Source of the DNA: Chelydra serpentina
Lineage: Eukaryota; Chordata; Testudines; Chelydridae
Reading direction: 5' to 3'
Assembly: GCA_037349315.1 (NCBI GenBank)
Contig: JBAIAC010000161.1
Location: 42,501 to 106,500 of the forward strand
DNA length: 64,000 nucleotides
Positions 12,989 through 23,294 of the stretch are shown piece after piece. The notes beneath the pieces were generated by a model. The model was not told the DNA's origin and searched no databases. It worked only from the letters and a program-made list of their open reading frames with translations. Every line of letters starts with the position of its first letter. Position 1 is the stretch's first letter. The position numbers and the translations under genes are program-made.

Positions 12989-13632
12989 AGTCCCTTCCTT
13001 CGAAGAGTTTCCTCACTTGTGGCAGAAGCTACTCAGGGAAACCTGCAAGGGGGATGCCGCAGTAGGCTCTCTCCAGGCGAACTCCCAGGCTAACTCCACC
13101 TGTTTGCTTCTCTGCTATGCGCTGCTCAGCTGGTTCGCAGCTGACTGACTGTCTTTTTAGAAGAGCCTGGAATGAAGCACTCCCAATTGACACTATTCAA
13201 ACAGGAAAACAAACAATCAAGCACACGGTCAAACTGCCAAACTGTCCCCTCAACAGATACTCACTCCCCCGTCTGCAGCCACCTGGTTGCTCTGCCTCTG
13301 CCTTTAGTTTGGGTTAAAGGAGTTAGGAATGGCAAGCATAGCTTGCCCCCTTCGCACTCCCCTTCCAAACTCCCTCTCAAACTCCCCTGTTTGCAGCTCC
13401 TGTTCACAAAGCTCCCTGGTCGCTTGCTCACTGCTTTATAAAGCCCTGGCCTGCCTGATTGATTAGCCCCGCCCCCTGGTGTAGAAGCTCACAGCTTCCA
13501 ACTGCCAGCCACAGCACACGGTCCTGCAAACAAACAAATGAATGAACACACAGACAGACACAAGTACCCCCAAACACACACTACAGACAGCCACTTACCC
13601 CAAGGGTCCTGTATTTGCTCCTGCTTTACCTG

Positions 13633-13984
13633 GTCAAGGAGGGGAGGGTAATGGGGCTAGGAACCAGGGCTTGTGTAAATTAAAAAAACAAGCCATGGGG
13701 TGCTTACACTGTTTCTTTTCTGAAAATCTCTTGGCAGCTCGACAACGCCTTTCTAGAGTCCTTTGAGAACTTACACATCGGTAGCCCTGTGGGGGTAAAT
13801 ATATTGTGCGTCAGCTGTTTTTGCTCATCTATGAGACACAGATCTCAAGACAAAAAGGACAAAATGGAAGAATGAACAAGCTCAGACTCCCTTATGGTAG
13901 GGGTCATGGCGTCCATTTTTACAGGAGGCGGTAAAAGGTCATGTTAAACCAGACGATTAATAAAACTTATTTAAATGTGTCAAT
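13633..13984. other. No recognisable gene; possible transposon remnant
   Basis: This is moderately AT-rich sequence between the CR1 5' end and the integrase-like frame. I see no tRNA, no CR1 and no long frame. It may be decayed sequence of the same element as the integrase-like fragment that follows, but nothing proves it. Confidence 0.4.
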
Positions 13985-14341
13985 ATGAATGTGTTCCCTC
14001 TCATACTCGTGGTAGTAAAAGATGGTACCAGTAACAGTCATGTCTCCACAGACGGCTCTGTTAAAGAAAATATATTACACCCCCGGGAAGTTGGGAGCTT
14101 CGGCGGGGTGAACCCTCTTTTTGAAGTGGCCAAAAAGCATAGTAAAACTTTAAATAGAAGACAGGTAACAGCTTGGCTTTCAGACCAGGATGCTTACACT
14201 TTACACAAACCGGCTCGTGGAGCAAACAACATAATTATAAAAACACATGTAGAAATGCATCTCATTTTGCAGAATAAAAAACAAACTGCTTTTAAAATCC
14301 ATTTTAAAACACATTTTGCACAGAAACGCTTGTTAGTTTGA
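13985..14341 (+). pseudogene. Fragment resembling Maverick/Polinton-type integrase, N-terminal part
   Basis: This 118-codon frame contains SFGGVNPLF, then a short basic stretch, then VTAWLSDQDAYTLHKPAR. That pattern (G-G-V, about 20 residues, W-L-x-x-Q-D-x-Y-T-L-H-x-P) is what I associate with the region before the catalytic core of integrases from Maverick/Polinton elements and related adintovirus-like agents. No D-D-E core follows; the frame becomes low complexity and stops at 14341. If correct, it is a small dead piece of a large DNA element. Assignment is by motif memory only; a Ginger- or Gypsy-type integrase is the main alternative. Confidence 0.5.
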
Positions 14342-14401
14342 AACAGTTTCGCAAACAAATAATTTTCAATAAACCAATATGCATTTAAAAGCCAATTGCA
14401 G

Positions 14402-14725
14402 AAAGTTACCTTCTATCACAGGATAAAGGGTTGCTGGCACATGGTTGCTCTGTTTTCCTCCGTGTGTGTTTGTGTGTGAGAGAGAGGAGTTTGTGCAAGA
14501 CATAGATGTGTGTTTTTAAAATATTTGGTTGCAAACTGCTTATTTTAAACTCACAGGTGTGGTTTTTTTTACTGTGCAAAATGTGGTGTTTTTTAAAAGG
14601 GGGGGGTTGTTTATAGGGGTTTGATGCTTTTTGGCTTGTTCTTTAACCTGAAGGTCCAAACACGTGGAGGAAAACAGAGCAACCATGTGCCAACAAACCT
14701 TTATGCTGTGATAGAAGGTAACTTT
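14402..14725. repeat. Foldback repeat: about 65-bp inverted arms
   Basis: Arms at 14402-14466 and 14661-14725 are reverse complements with few mismatches; the outer ends read AAAGTTACC and GGTAACTTT. The roughly 195-bp spacer is T/G-rich (poly-T runs, G8). The right arm ends where the CR1 fragment begins. It could be the terminal inverted repeats of a MITE or part of a larger element's terminus. Confidence 0.75.
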
Positions 14726-15455
14726 TGCCTCTGTCTTCACAGACAAGGTCAGCTCCCAGGCGGCTGCACTCCGCAGCACGGTATGGGGAGGAGGTGACCA
14801 GCCCTCTGTGGAGAAAGAAGTAGTTCGGGACTATTTAGAAAAGCTGGACGAACACAAGTCCATGGGGCCGGATGCACTGCATCCGAGGGTGCTAAAGGAG
14901 TTGGCCGATGTGATTGCAGAACCATTGGCCATTATCTTTGACAAATCATGGCAATCGGGGGAGGTCCCGGATGACTGGAAAAAAGCTAATGTAGTGCCCA
15001 TCTTTAAAAAAGGGAAGAAGGAAGATCCGGGGAACTACAGGCCAGTCAGTCTCACCTCAGTCCCTGGAAAAATCATGGAACAGGTCCTCAAGGAATCAAT
15101 TCTGAACCACTTAAAGGAGGGGAAAGTGATCAGGAACAGTCAGCATGGATTCACCAAGGGCAAGTCATGCCTGACTAACCTAATTGCCTTCTATGATGAG
15201 ATAACTGGCTCTGTGGATGAGGGGAAAGCAGTGGATGTGCTATTTCTTGACTTTAGCAAAGCTTTTGATACAGTCTCCCACAGTGTTCTTGCCAGCAAGT
15301 TAAAGAAGTATGGGCTGGATGAATGGACGGTAAGGTGGATAGAAAACTGGCTGGATGGTCGTGCTCAACGGGTAGTGGTCAATGGCTCCATGTCTAGTTG
15401 GCAGCCGGTATCAAGTGGAGTGCCCCAAGGGTCGGTGCTGGGGCCGGTTTTGTTC
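14723..15455 (+). mobile_element. CR1 LINE internal fragment (reverse transcriptase region)
   Basis: About 730 bp match the ORF2 segment from GCCTCTGTCTTCACAGACA to just after the [11 protein letters not shown] block. It is cut at both ends: the 5' side abuts the foldback arm and the 3' side stops abruptly at TTTTGTTC before unrelated sequence. The absence of a 3' tail means it was moved or deleted by recombination rather than being an ordinary 5'-truncated insertion. Confidence 0.9.
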
Positions 15456-15485
15456 GGATGGGACAGCTCTCTCCCATCTGCTTAG
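14808..15485 (+). pseudogene. Partial CR1 reverse transcriptase frame
   Basis: The open frame covers RT fingers and palm ([52 protein letters not shown]) but stops before the catalytic F-A-D-D motif; the last ten codons are read from flanking DNA. No endonuclease is present. It has no expected function alone. Sequence is close to the full copy at 29081-33847, so it was separated from an intact relative fairly recently. Confidence 0.88.
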
Positions 15486-15850
15486 AGCATCTTCATTAGT
15501 TATGAATAAGTAGGAAATAACCTGCTGAATGGACAGTAACCAATGTATCTAATATTGCTGTGTTTGCATTCAATAGGGGTAACTGGACAGTGAACAAGAC
15601 TGTTTTGAATATCATGTACCTCAGTTCGGATGCAGTGTCACTGACCCCAGATTGTAACTGGTCCTAACAGGGAATTTGTTTTAACAATTTCACACGTTGC
15701 CAATTCACTCCTGCTTGGTTATACTCTAAGGGGAATGCCAATGAGCTGTTTATTACTAATACGTTTCGGCAACTTTTTCTCTTTGTTTTTTAATGTTTTC
15801 TAATGAGTTGTTATGGTAGTTGCTGTATAACTCTGCTAAGAGAATCCTTT
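15456..15850 (+). repeat. Dispersed 0.39-kb repeat, copy A
   Basis: Sequence from about 15463 matches 25965-26345 at high identity, including GAATAAGTAGGAAATAACC, ACAGTGAACAAGACTG and the TTTTTTAATGTTTTCT tail. Copy B has extra related sequence on its left side. No coding capacity or recognised terminal repeat; class unknown. Confidence 0.75.
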
Positions 15851-17394
15851 TCATTTGCAATTGCATTATGTCTGGAGGTAGAGAAAGCGTTTCTGGAAGA
15901 GAAACCTATCTCCAGTCATCAGGCTTTGAAAAACTGGAGCTGAAAGGAGAGGGTTTGTGGACTAGCACTGTAATGGGAATCATTGGTGGGGGAGGGAGCT
16001 TCTGCATACCAGGCATATTTGTTGGGGTCCATGGCTGCACCTGAGAAATGGGCTGATAAATGGTGGCCATGCTGCTTCACACCTAACTCAGGGTACGAAC
16101 TGGTCTGTGTGACCAAAAAGGACGGAGAGGCTTCAGAGTGCAATAATCCAGTGTGGTTAAATCAGGCTTATCCAGCCTGTAACCTGGCACAGCTGTGAAG
16201 GTCAGATTTTGAAAACTGTCAGATTCATAAACAAACAAACCTCTTTTCATGCTGACAAACCAAACCAAAGTTGGGATACGCCCAGAGGGGGACCGGCTCT
16301 CAGGGCGGACGTGTCGTATGCTCCTTGGGAACTGCTGCCTACCGCAAACGTCCCCTTTTGCTGCCTCTAAGACGGTCCCCTAGGCTACAAAGTGTTGACC
16401 TAGTGGACTGGGGACCATGGGGGTAGCCCCACAGAACCCCACGTCCGAGCAGCAATGCTGGGGCCACAGGCTTCATCCTCCAGTCCAAGTGCAAAATCTT
16501 CAGCCGGGCCCTTGTCGTTCCCCTCCGGGCTCTTCCTGAAGCGTGAGGGAGAAACCCACGAGATGCGCAGATTCCACCTTCCTTCCTGGCCGCTGCTCTG
16601 TCGACTGGGCCCAGCTCTTTCCCTGTGGCGAACCCTTCCAGGGAGGCCTGGCCATGCGGCCCAAGCCTGAGCAGCAGCCATGATCCCGACCACCACGGCT
16701 GGCCGAGCGCCGAGCAATGCCAAGGGCAGGCTGAGATGGACGGCTCGGCTCTTTCCCCAGCCAGCCAGACCCCGCTGAGCGATATCCCGAGAGCCTCGCT
16801 CGCGTCTCCCCACAACAGCTGACGGGGACAAAGAAACCCTGGTGCCTCAGGCCAGGAAATGAGGCACTTAGATCCCATGGCAGCGCCCTTTGACTTCAGC
16901 CCAGCCAGTGAGAAGGGCTGGGGACCTTCCTAGCAGGATGCAGCCTCAGCCGGTCCCTGACCTCAGGGACCAGGCTCTTGTCGCTCTGCAGGCCCCTGCC
17001 GCGTGTGAAGATGGAGAAGAAAAACAAGGGGGCCTGTTGCTAGCAGAGGATAGTGTCAGTCCATCCACCTCTGACTTACTGGCCCAGCATGTTACTGCTG
17101 CAGGACTGTGTGCGGATTGGTTCACTTGGAGGAACCGGCCGGAGCAGTTGCAAAGAAGCTTCCCCTCAATAGCTTAGATGGTCGAGCGAAGGGCTGGAGC
17201 AGGCCAGGAGCAGATTTACCAGGAAACAAACTGTGTGTTGGCACATGGCCCCCAATGATGGGGGACCCCAAAATGCAGGACACCCTCATCTGACACCCTG
17301 CCCCCGAGTCCAGGCCGGCGGCGCAGCAGGGCTGAGGCAGACAGGCTGCCTGCATGCCATGGCCGGTAGCCTCAAGCTGCTCCCGGAAGCGGCC
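15851..17394. other. No gene seen; diverged tRNA-flank paralogue at 16430-16900
   Basis: 15851-16290 shows nothing recognisable. 16430-16900 is a diverged relative of the tRNA flank found at 50250-50560 and, inverted, at 34100-34360. Short frames are GC-driven. Confidence 0.5.
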
Positions 17395-18200
17395 GGCTGC
17401 TGGCACGTCTGTGTGTGCCCCTGACCGGGGAGGGGGCGGGGGGCGGCAGCTCTGTGCCCTGCCCCCACCCCAGGCAGCGCATGGAGGCCTCTGCTCCCCT
17501 ACCACCAATGGGTGCACAGAGACGTGCCAGCAGCACTAGGGTGGCTCCCTACCCTCTCGGCCTCCCTCCCTCCATGCCGCTCCTAGAAGTGGCCGGCAAG
17601 TCCCAGCAGCCCCTTGGGGGGTGTCTCCATGTGCTGCCCCTGTCCCGAGTACCAACTCTGCAGCTCCCATTGGCCAGGAACTGTGGCCAATGGGAGCTGT
17701 GGGGGCAGCGTCTGCAGGCAGCAGCGCACGGAGACCCCCTGGCCCTGCCCACCTGAGAGCTGCTGCCGCAGGGTTGTGTGTGCCGGTCGCTTTGGGAGCT
17801 GCACTGCGCTCGGCCTCGAGGATTAAGCCTGAGCCTCCGGCATGGGTGCTGGGAGCTGGGTTTCCGAGTCGCATCCAGCGCACGCTTCGGGTCTCAGCTG
17901 AAACCACTGAGGCCAAGGGGGACGCCTTTGAGGTGGCAAAAAGGGGGCCCGTGCGTCTCTCAGCAGGTCTTGAGGCCACAGAGTTATCGCCATCCCTGGG
18001 TGGGCCTGAGCCACCTGCCTTTCAGTTAACAGCCGAATGCGCTGACCCAGTGCGCCACAGAGACACGAGTCTGCTGCTTCCAAGGCTTCTGCCCAGCAGC
18101 CTGCCCCTCTGCCTGCCAGTGCCAGCGCTCGCAAGGCACTAGTCTGGATGCTGGAGACTGGGTGCTGGAGGGTGTAGGCAGAGAGCCAGCAGAGTGGCGT
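17395..18200. repeat. tRNA-Asn/iMet flank unit
   Basis: 17395-18010 is the inverted partner of 8487-9122. It leads into a tRNA-Asn-like gene and a flank ending at 18188-18199 with AGCAGAGTGGCG, the first 12 bases of a tRNA-iMet. The iMet is cut off there by another repeat. The flank CAGCGCTCGCAAGGCACTAG also precedes the complete iMet at 33934. Confidence 0.7.
17991..18064 (-). tRNA. tRNA-Asn (GTT), partly degenerate
   Basis: The minus strand folds as a 74-nt tRNA: acceptor GTCTCTG with CAGGGAT, anticodon stem TTCGG, loop CTGTTAA (anticodon GTT), T stem GGTGG/CCACC. The A box is close to consensus. The B box has C at the first T-loop position (CTCAGGC rather than TTCGAGC), which would weaken Pol III recruitment. 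Possibly a gene, more likely an ageing copy. Confidence 0.7.
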
Positions 18201-18436
18201 TTTGTTCATTGACGTGTGGGAGTAAACACTCCCCTTCACTCTATTCTCAGACAAACACTAGTATTAAATGTTTGCTACTGATGTGTTTAGAAAGCATTTG
18301 TCAAGTGGAAGATGACATTTCTGGGGGATTGTTCCCAAGACCCAGTACTTTGTGTTCCGACATCTCCCAGCTTCCTTGGCAAAAATCCCCTATCAGTGAG
18401 GCAACTGGGCAGGTCGTTGACAGAACTGAGCATCAG
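18185..18436. repeat. Dispersed repeat shared with tRNA-Arg flanks
   Basis: Sequence around GGAGTAAACACTCCCCTTC and GACATCTCCCAGCTTCC matches, in reverse orientation, 40745-40925 and 51820-51970, which lie just downstream of tRNA-Arg genes. No coding capacity. Confidence 0.7.
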
Positions 18437-19567
18437 ACTTCACTGTTAAGCCAAGCTAGTCGCCTGCCATATTTGCTATTCGTTCTGCACATCAGGATGG
18501 TTTGTTCCTGTGCCCTCAATAAGGCTTCTTTAAAATACAGCCAGCTCTCCTGGACTCCTTTCCCCCTCATATTAGCCTCCCAGGGGATCCTGCCCATCAG
18601 TTCCCTGAGGCGGTCACAGTCTGCTTTTCTGAAGTCCAGGGTCTGTATTTTGCTACTCTCCTTTCTTACTTTTTTGAGGATCCTGAACTCTACCATCTAA
18701 TGGTCACTGCTGACCAGCATAGGCGCCGACTCCGTGGGTGCTCCAGGGCTGGAGTGTCCATGGGCAAAAATGATGGGTGCAGAGCACCCACTGGCAGCTC
18801 CCCACCGGCCCGCACGCCCAGCTCACCTCCGCCTCCTGAGGAGCTGCCACTCCACTTTTCCTCCCTCCCAGGCTTGCCATGCACCAGCTGTTCAGCGTGC
18901 AGCAATCCTCGGAGGGAGGGAGGGAGGGGGAAAGCGGAGTGGCGGCACCTCACGGGAAGGGGAGGAGGCAGAGGTGAGCTGGGTGGGGGGGTGCAGAGAA
19001 ACCGCTCCCTGCCCCAGCTCACCTCCACCTCCACCTCCTCCCCCTCCCCCGAGGTGCCGCTGCTCCGCTTTCCCCCCTCCCTCCCTCTCAGACTGGCCAG
19101 GCGCCAAACAGCTGGCGCGCAGCAAGCCTGGGAGGGAGGAAAAGCGGAGCGGCGGCGCCTCAGGAGGCGGAGCGGAGGTGAGCCAGGTGGGAGGGGCTGG
19201 TGGGGAGCTGCTGGTGGGTGCTCTGCTGCTTCTCTCCCCTCCCTCCCAGGATTGCAAGCCGGGGGGGGGGGGAGGGGAAATGCAGCGCGCCCATGGGAGG
19301 AGGCAGGGGCAGGGATTTGGGGAAGGGGTAGAATGGGGGCGGGGCCGGGGTGGAGTTGGGGTGGGGCCGGGGGCGCGAGCACCCACCGGCGCTGACTTTA
19401 GTCGGCGCCTATGCTACCCAGGATGCCACCCATTTCTACTTCCCCTACCAATTCTTCCCTGTTTGTAAGCAGCAGGTCAATAGAAGAACATCCCCTGGTT
19501 GGTTCCTCCAGTGTTTACACCAGGATGTTGTCCCCAACACTCTCCAAAAACTTACTGGAGACTTGAC
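18437..19567 (-). mobile_element. CR1 ORF2 fragment split by a DNA transposon
   Basis: 18437-18715 and 19416-19567 together match a contiguous stretch of CR1 ORF2 (endonuclease end and linker). The two halves are separated by a 700-bp inserted element. Neither CR1 end is present. The protein frame is broken. Confidence 0.85.
18716..19415. mobile_element. Non-autonomous DNA transposon (700 bp) nested in CR1
   Basis: Ends are AGCATAGGCGCCGACT and, inverted, GTCGGCGCCTATGCT, flanked by ACC on both sides (18713-18715 and 19416-19418), a candidate 3-bp target duplication. The interior is extremely GC-rich with internally repeated blocks of about 180 bp (CTCCCTCCCAGG... units) and codes for nothing plausible. 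The 3-bp duplication hints at a PIF/Harbinger-type mobiliser, but the duplicated bases are not the usual TAA. Confidence 0.72.
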
Positions 19568-20493
19568 CTTCTGGTGCACCACCTTCTGGTGGCTTGTTTT
19601 TTTTACCCAGCAGGGGTGGGGACCTCTGGCTACATGACGGCTTTTGCCAGACTTGGTTGTACAGGATTATTTACAACTAGCCTTAGTTTTGTTCCTGGAT
19701 GAACGAGGGCAAGCCACAGGGTGCCAGCAGCCGAACCAGCTGCAGTTGAAGCAAGGGTGCCCTCAGTAGTGGGCGGGTATCACAGGGCACACTGCACCTA
19801 ATCAATGCCTTAGCATTGGACTAGCTTTGGCAGAGCCGCTGTCAGGAGCATCTTCAGCGACGATGGCAGTTCCCTGCAGCAGTGGCTACCTGGATTTAGG
19901 AGGCTTTTGAATGGCTGCCCGTGGTGGGAAAAAAAGGGAGTCAGTAGCCGAGTGGAGGCGGGTGAGGGCTGGGACCAGGATTGGCCTTGATTCCCTCCTG
20001 CTGGTCTTTGTTTCTAGGTAAGAAGGGGTTTTCCACCAGCAACTGGGAGCAGTTCAGTTTCGTGTTCAGGGACTGTATCAGTTCCTCCAGGTTTCTCGTA
20101 AGGCCACAGGTCTCTTAACGGGTACTCAGTACACAGGACTGGCCCAGAAAGTGTGCATTACTACCCATTGCATTATTCCTTTTTTTGTATTTTCAATGGC
20201 ATTTCTGTCTGTGATTTCATTTTGCTTTGTATAATGGTATTTTCTACTGGATCCGATATTTTAATAAACAAAAAAGAAAAAAGACACAGGGTCTCCTGTC
20301 ACAGCAATTACTGCCGAGGCAACGCAATAGCCTTTTCATTAACTACAGGCTGGTGATTTGATTCTTTCCATTGCTCCTCTGCAAAGAAGCCTTTTCCTTA
20401 ACAAGCAATTACTTGGTTTGCCGACAGAGGTCTCTTCTGTTTCCTACAAAGACATTGGAAACGATGAGCAGAGGAGACAAAAGGGACACACTA
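19568..20493. other. No gene recognised
   Basis: Mixed-composition sequence with an AT-rich patch around 20150-20285. No tRNA fold, CR1 match or credible frame seen. Confidence 0.5.
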
Positions 20494-20567
20494 AGGCACC
20501 ACTGGGAGTTGAACCCAGGATCTCTTGCTTACTAGACAGGCGCATTAGCCAGCTTAGCCATGGTGCC
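20494..20567 (-). tRNA. tRNA-Thr (AGT)
   Basis: 74 nt on the minus strand: acceptor GGCACCA pairs fully with TGGTGCC, D arm GGCTAAGCTGGCTAATGC, loop CTAGTAA (anticodon AGT), T arm CTGGG-TTCAACT-CCCAG. The anticodon stem has one C.A mismatch. A Pol III terminator run (TTTT) lies about 12 nt downstream on the minus strand (20479-20482). This looks like a functional or recently functional threonine tRNA. Confidence 0.85.
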
Positions 20568-20728
20568 TGCCTGTAAAAATTCCATGCAACCGATCTACTT
20601 GATGCTCCCAGACAACATGTCCAAATTCCAAATCATTTCCTGCAAGCCCTGCCGATGTCGAGCTGTCTGGCTCTCTGCGCACAGAAAGCCACAGCCGAGG
20701 TGAGAACGGCACTCTCTTCATGCTAGCC

Positions 20729-20800
20729 GCTGTGATTGTATAGTGGTTCGTACGCTGCATTATGATCACAGCAACCTCGGCTCGACTCTGAGTAACAGTC
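20729..20800 (+). pseudogene. tRNA-His-like pseudogene (anticodon ATG)
   Basis: Overall match to tRNA-His: TGTGATTGTATAGTGG start, CAGCAACCTCGG T-arm entry. The usual GTG anticodon reads ATG, the inner anticodon stem no longer pairs, and the B box is CTCGACTC. Probably dead. Confidence 0.75.
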
Positions 20801-22013
20801 ACCTTTTCATCAGCTCCAGACTTGTCAGTTTCCACATTCTGAGACTTAGCCACAAGGAGGCTCTCTCTGTCTTGAACAAGCATTTAAAGGATTCCCCAGG
20901 AAGGTCTCTTCTGTGTAGAAGAAAGAGATCCCAGAAAGGGAGCTGACAGACAAGGTCAGCTCAGCCAGGAAGAACTGGCAGGCCAAGCCAGGAGCTCCTG
21001 GTTCCTAGAAAGGCTCTTCAGCCAGCTCTTCGGAAAGGTCGCTCTCTAGAGACCTTGCAAGAACCACAGCCGATGCTCGCTGAGAAAGAGATGCCAAACC
21101 AGAGCTCTCCACCGCCTGCAGACATGCAGCTATTAGGAGCTCTGGGCACAGAGAGGCCCCTGCTAGAGGAAAAAGGCTTTGGCAGAGTGTGACACCCTGG
21201 ACCTCAAAGTAGCACCCGGGACCCCCATAGTCACAGCGGTGCTATGATTCTGATCTGCTTTGTACAAAGCATGACTTGTGAGGTATTGCTTAAAACGTCT
21301 TGGTCCATTGACCATTACTCTCCTGTTGGATTGTATGGAGCATCATGGTATGTGAAGTTACAAAGTATTGCTCTCTGTTCGTTAGTGAAATGTGGGGAGC
21401 GTGGGAAATGCCCGCAGCTAGCTTTTCAGTATCAGCAAAGGAGCAGCCGACATCAGGACCAACAAGACGTGTTGGTGACCCATTAAGAAGAATCCACTCT
21501 CCCAGAGACGTCTCAGCGAGGGCATGGTACACAGTGGGAGCTACCTAACCCCCACGTCCCAGCATGGGTCTTTCTAGCATCTGGAGAGAAAATATAAAGG
21601 ATGGTTGATGACACCACCACATGGCCTCTCACCTCCCACGTCTCAACACGTGGAAGATCATCCAGAAGACAAAGACTTTGAACTGGGGAGATTGGTCCCA
21701 GGCTGAGAGGGAATTCAGCCTGAGTCAGGAGAAGTTGGACAGCAGAGGCTCTGGGACGTTGAGGAGAACCTCGTGGGTGTCCCAGTGTTGGCCAGGGTTT
21801 GTACAGCACCGAGCACAATAGGGGGTCCCAATCTCAGTCATGGGCATTGCAGCACCTGGGACCCCCCCACCCCACAATCTCTGTTTCCTGATCACAGGCA
21901 CTGGGAATGGATAGAAGGAAAACTTTGGTACCTCAAAGGTTAATGCAGCCCTGTGCCTGTCCCTGCTGGGTGGCGCTGCTGCTCTCATAAGGAGTTGGCT
22001 TGGACAGTGCTAG
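20801..22013. other. No gene recognised
   Basis: Nothing convincing except a short widespread-looking motif near 21795-21840 (TTTGTACAGCACCGAGCAC), which I associate with an old interspersed repeat of amniotes but cannot classify here. Confidence 0.45.
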
Positions 22014-22087
22014 TCCCATATGGTCTAGTGGTCAGGATTCCTGTTTTTTTTACCCAGGTGCCCTGGGTTCAATTCCTGGTGTGGGAA
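22014..22087 (+). pseudogene. tRNA-Glu-like pseudogene with T8 in the anticodon loop
   Basis: Start TCCCATATGGTCTAG and end GTTCAATTCCTGGTGTGGGA identify tRNA-Glu. The anticodon loop, normally TTTTCAC, has become a run of eight T, two bases longer. Four or more T is a Pol III terminator, so transcripts would end inside the gene. Confidence 0.85.
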
Positions 22088-23135
22088 CAGTTTTTGCTGA
22101 GAGAGGAGGCAGGCCATGAAAGGAACAGGGAGGGATCCTGTCAGCAGGGAAGATGGACAGTGTTGGGAGGGGATCCCAGAAGTGGGGGTGGGGGGCAGAG
22201 GTCTGGGGGGAGATCAGGGAAGGATCCCAGCAGTGTGGGAAGTGGGCAGCATGGAGAGTACGGGCCTGGCATGGGAACTGGGGAGAGCGAATGTGTCCCT
22301 CTAAACTCACCAACCGTAGACTAGGCAGGCTGGGAAGAAGGACGTATTTTTTGTTCAATGTCAATCTCTGTGTAAACACACAACCCGATGGCAAAATATT
22401 TCCATCGATCATCATCAAAACTGACAGATGGGCAAAGTAAGAAACATGCTGCTTGAGAACGTCTCCTATTCTAATCCTATGGGGTTCCCTTATGCCTTAG
22501 GCACCACCATGTGGGTGTTTCATTTCCCTCCTCATTTTCACACAGAGACACAAGTTCCTTTGCACGGATACATGAACAGCAAAATCTTCCTGTGTCTCTT
22601 GTCTGAGCCAGGGCATTCGATTCCATTGAAACCTTCTCTTCTGCAGTGACAATGGTCAGACAAAGGGGACGTGGCCACCTTCAGCCCTGACAGTGAGATA
22701 TTCGCTCTCCTCGTTCTTTATGCTCCTGTTGTTATTCCGTGAAACATCAAGGATGGAATAAAAAGCTGAGTTGACTCCAGGGTGAGGAAAGAAACGAGCC
22801 ACCAACCCCCTGGAAAATCTCAGTGCCCCTAAGAAAACCTTCCCCCTGCTATTGCAATCACTGATGTACTGAGGCTATGACGGGAAAGGGACTGTCTCAG
22901 TTGTTGAGATCGGAAATGGACAACAATCTACAGCAATGTCATTAACCACAAACACACTCTCATCATGCTCCAGCCAGAAGGGAAATGAGCAGGAATTCTT
23001 GCTGTTCAGCCATGGACACACTTACACAATGGCACGGCAGTGAGTGTGTTGTGGAAGCTGATTGGACGAAACAATAGGAAATGATCACTCAGTGAGAGCA
23101 GAACTAGAGCGTAGTGAGAAAACTGGACAAAGCAA
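22088..23135. other. No gene recognised
   Basis: G-rich 22120-22290, then unremarkable sequence. No tRNA or element ends seen. Confidence 0.45.
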
Positions 23136-23217
23136 GTAGTTGTGACCAAGTGGTTAAGATGATAGACTAGAAATCCACTGGGGTTTCCCTGCCCAGGTTC
23201 AAATCCTGTCAACTGCG
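23136..23217 (+). tRNA. tRNA-Ser (AGA)
   Basis: 82 nt with the long variable arm of class II tRNAs. Acceptor GTAGTTG pairs with CAACTGC, anticodon loop CTAGAAA gives AGA, variable arm ends in GCCC, T arm GTTCAAATCC. Two C.A mismatches in the anticodon stem and no close TTTT run downstream (only TTT) make full function uncertain. Its 3' end is complementary to the primer-binding site of the LTR elements at 45978 and 56897. Confidence 0.78.
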
Positions 23218-23294
23218 GAGAATCTAGTGGGTCCTCAGTTTCAGTGCCTGAGCATCCTTGGTGTCAAGGGGAGCTCGGTCTTGTCTCACTCTCA

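Larger units (their letters stand above)
9123..13632 (-). mobile_element. Near full-length but decayed CR1 LINE
   Basis: This runs from the octamer tail (CATAGAAT twice at 9123) through 3' UTR, ORF2, ORF1 and a 5' UTR that stays similar to the copy at 29081-33847 as far as 13632. Both ORFs carry nonsense changes and frameshifts, and about 125 bp are missing near 9245 relative to the intact copy (29206-29338). Its 5' region has one promoter unit with a TATA-like TTTATAAAG at 13435 and a GC box at 13468-13477. It is an inactive relative of the downstream intact element. Confidence 0.95.

Noticed and set aside
18690..19468. Three overlapping frames of 230-244 codons
   Set aside because: They lie inside a 700-bp GC-rich non-autonomous transposon; proline/glycine/serine-rich by composition only.
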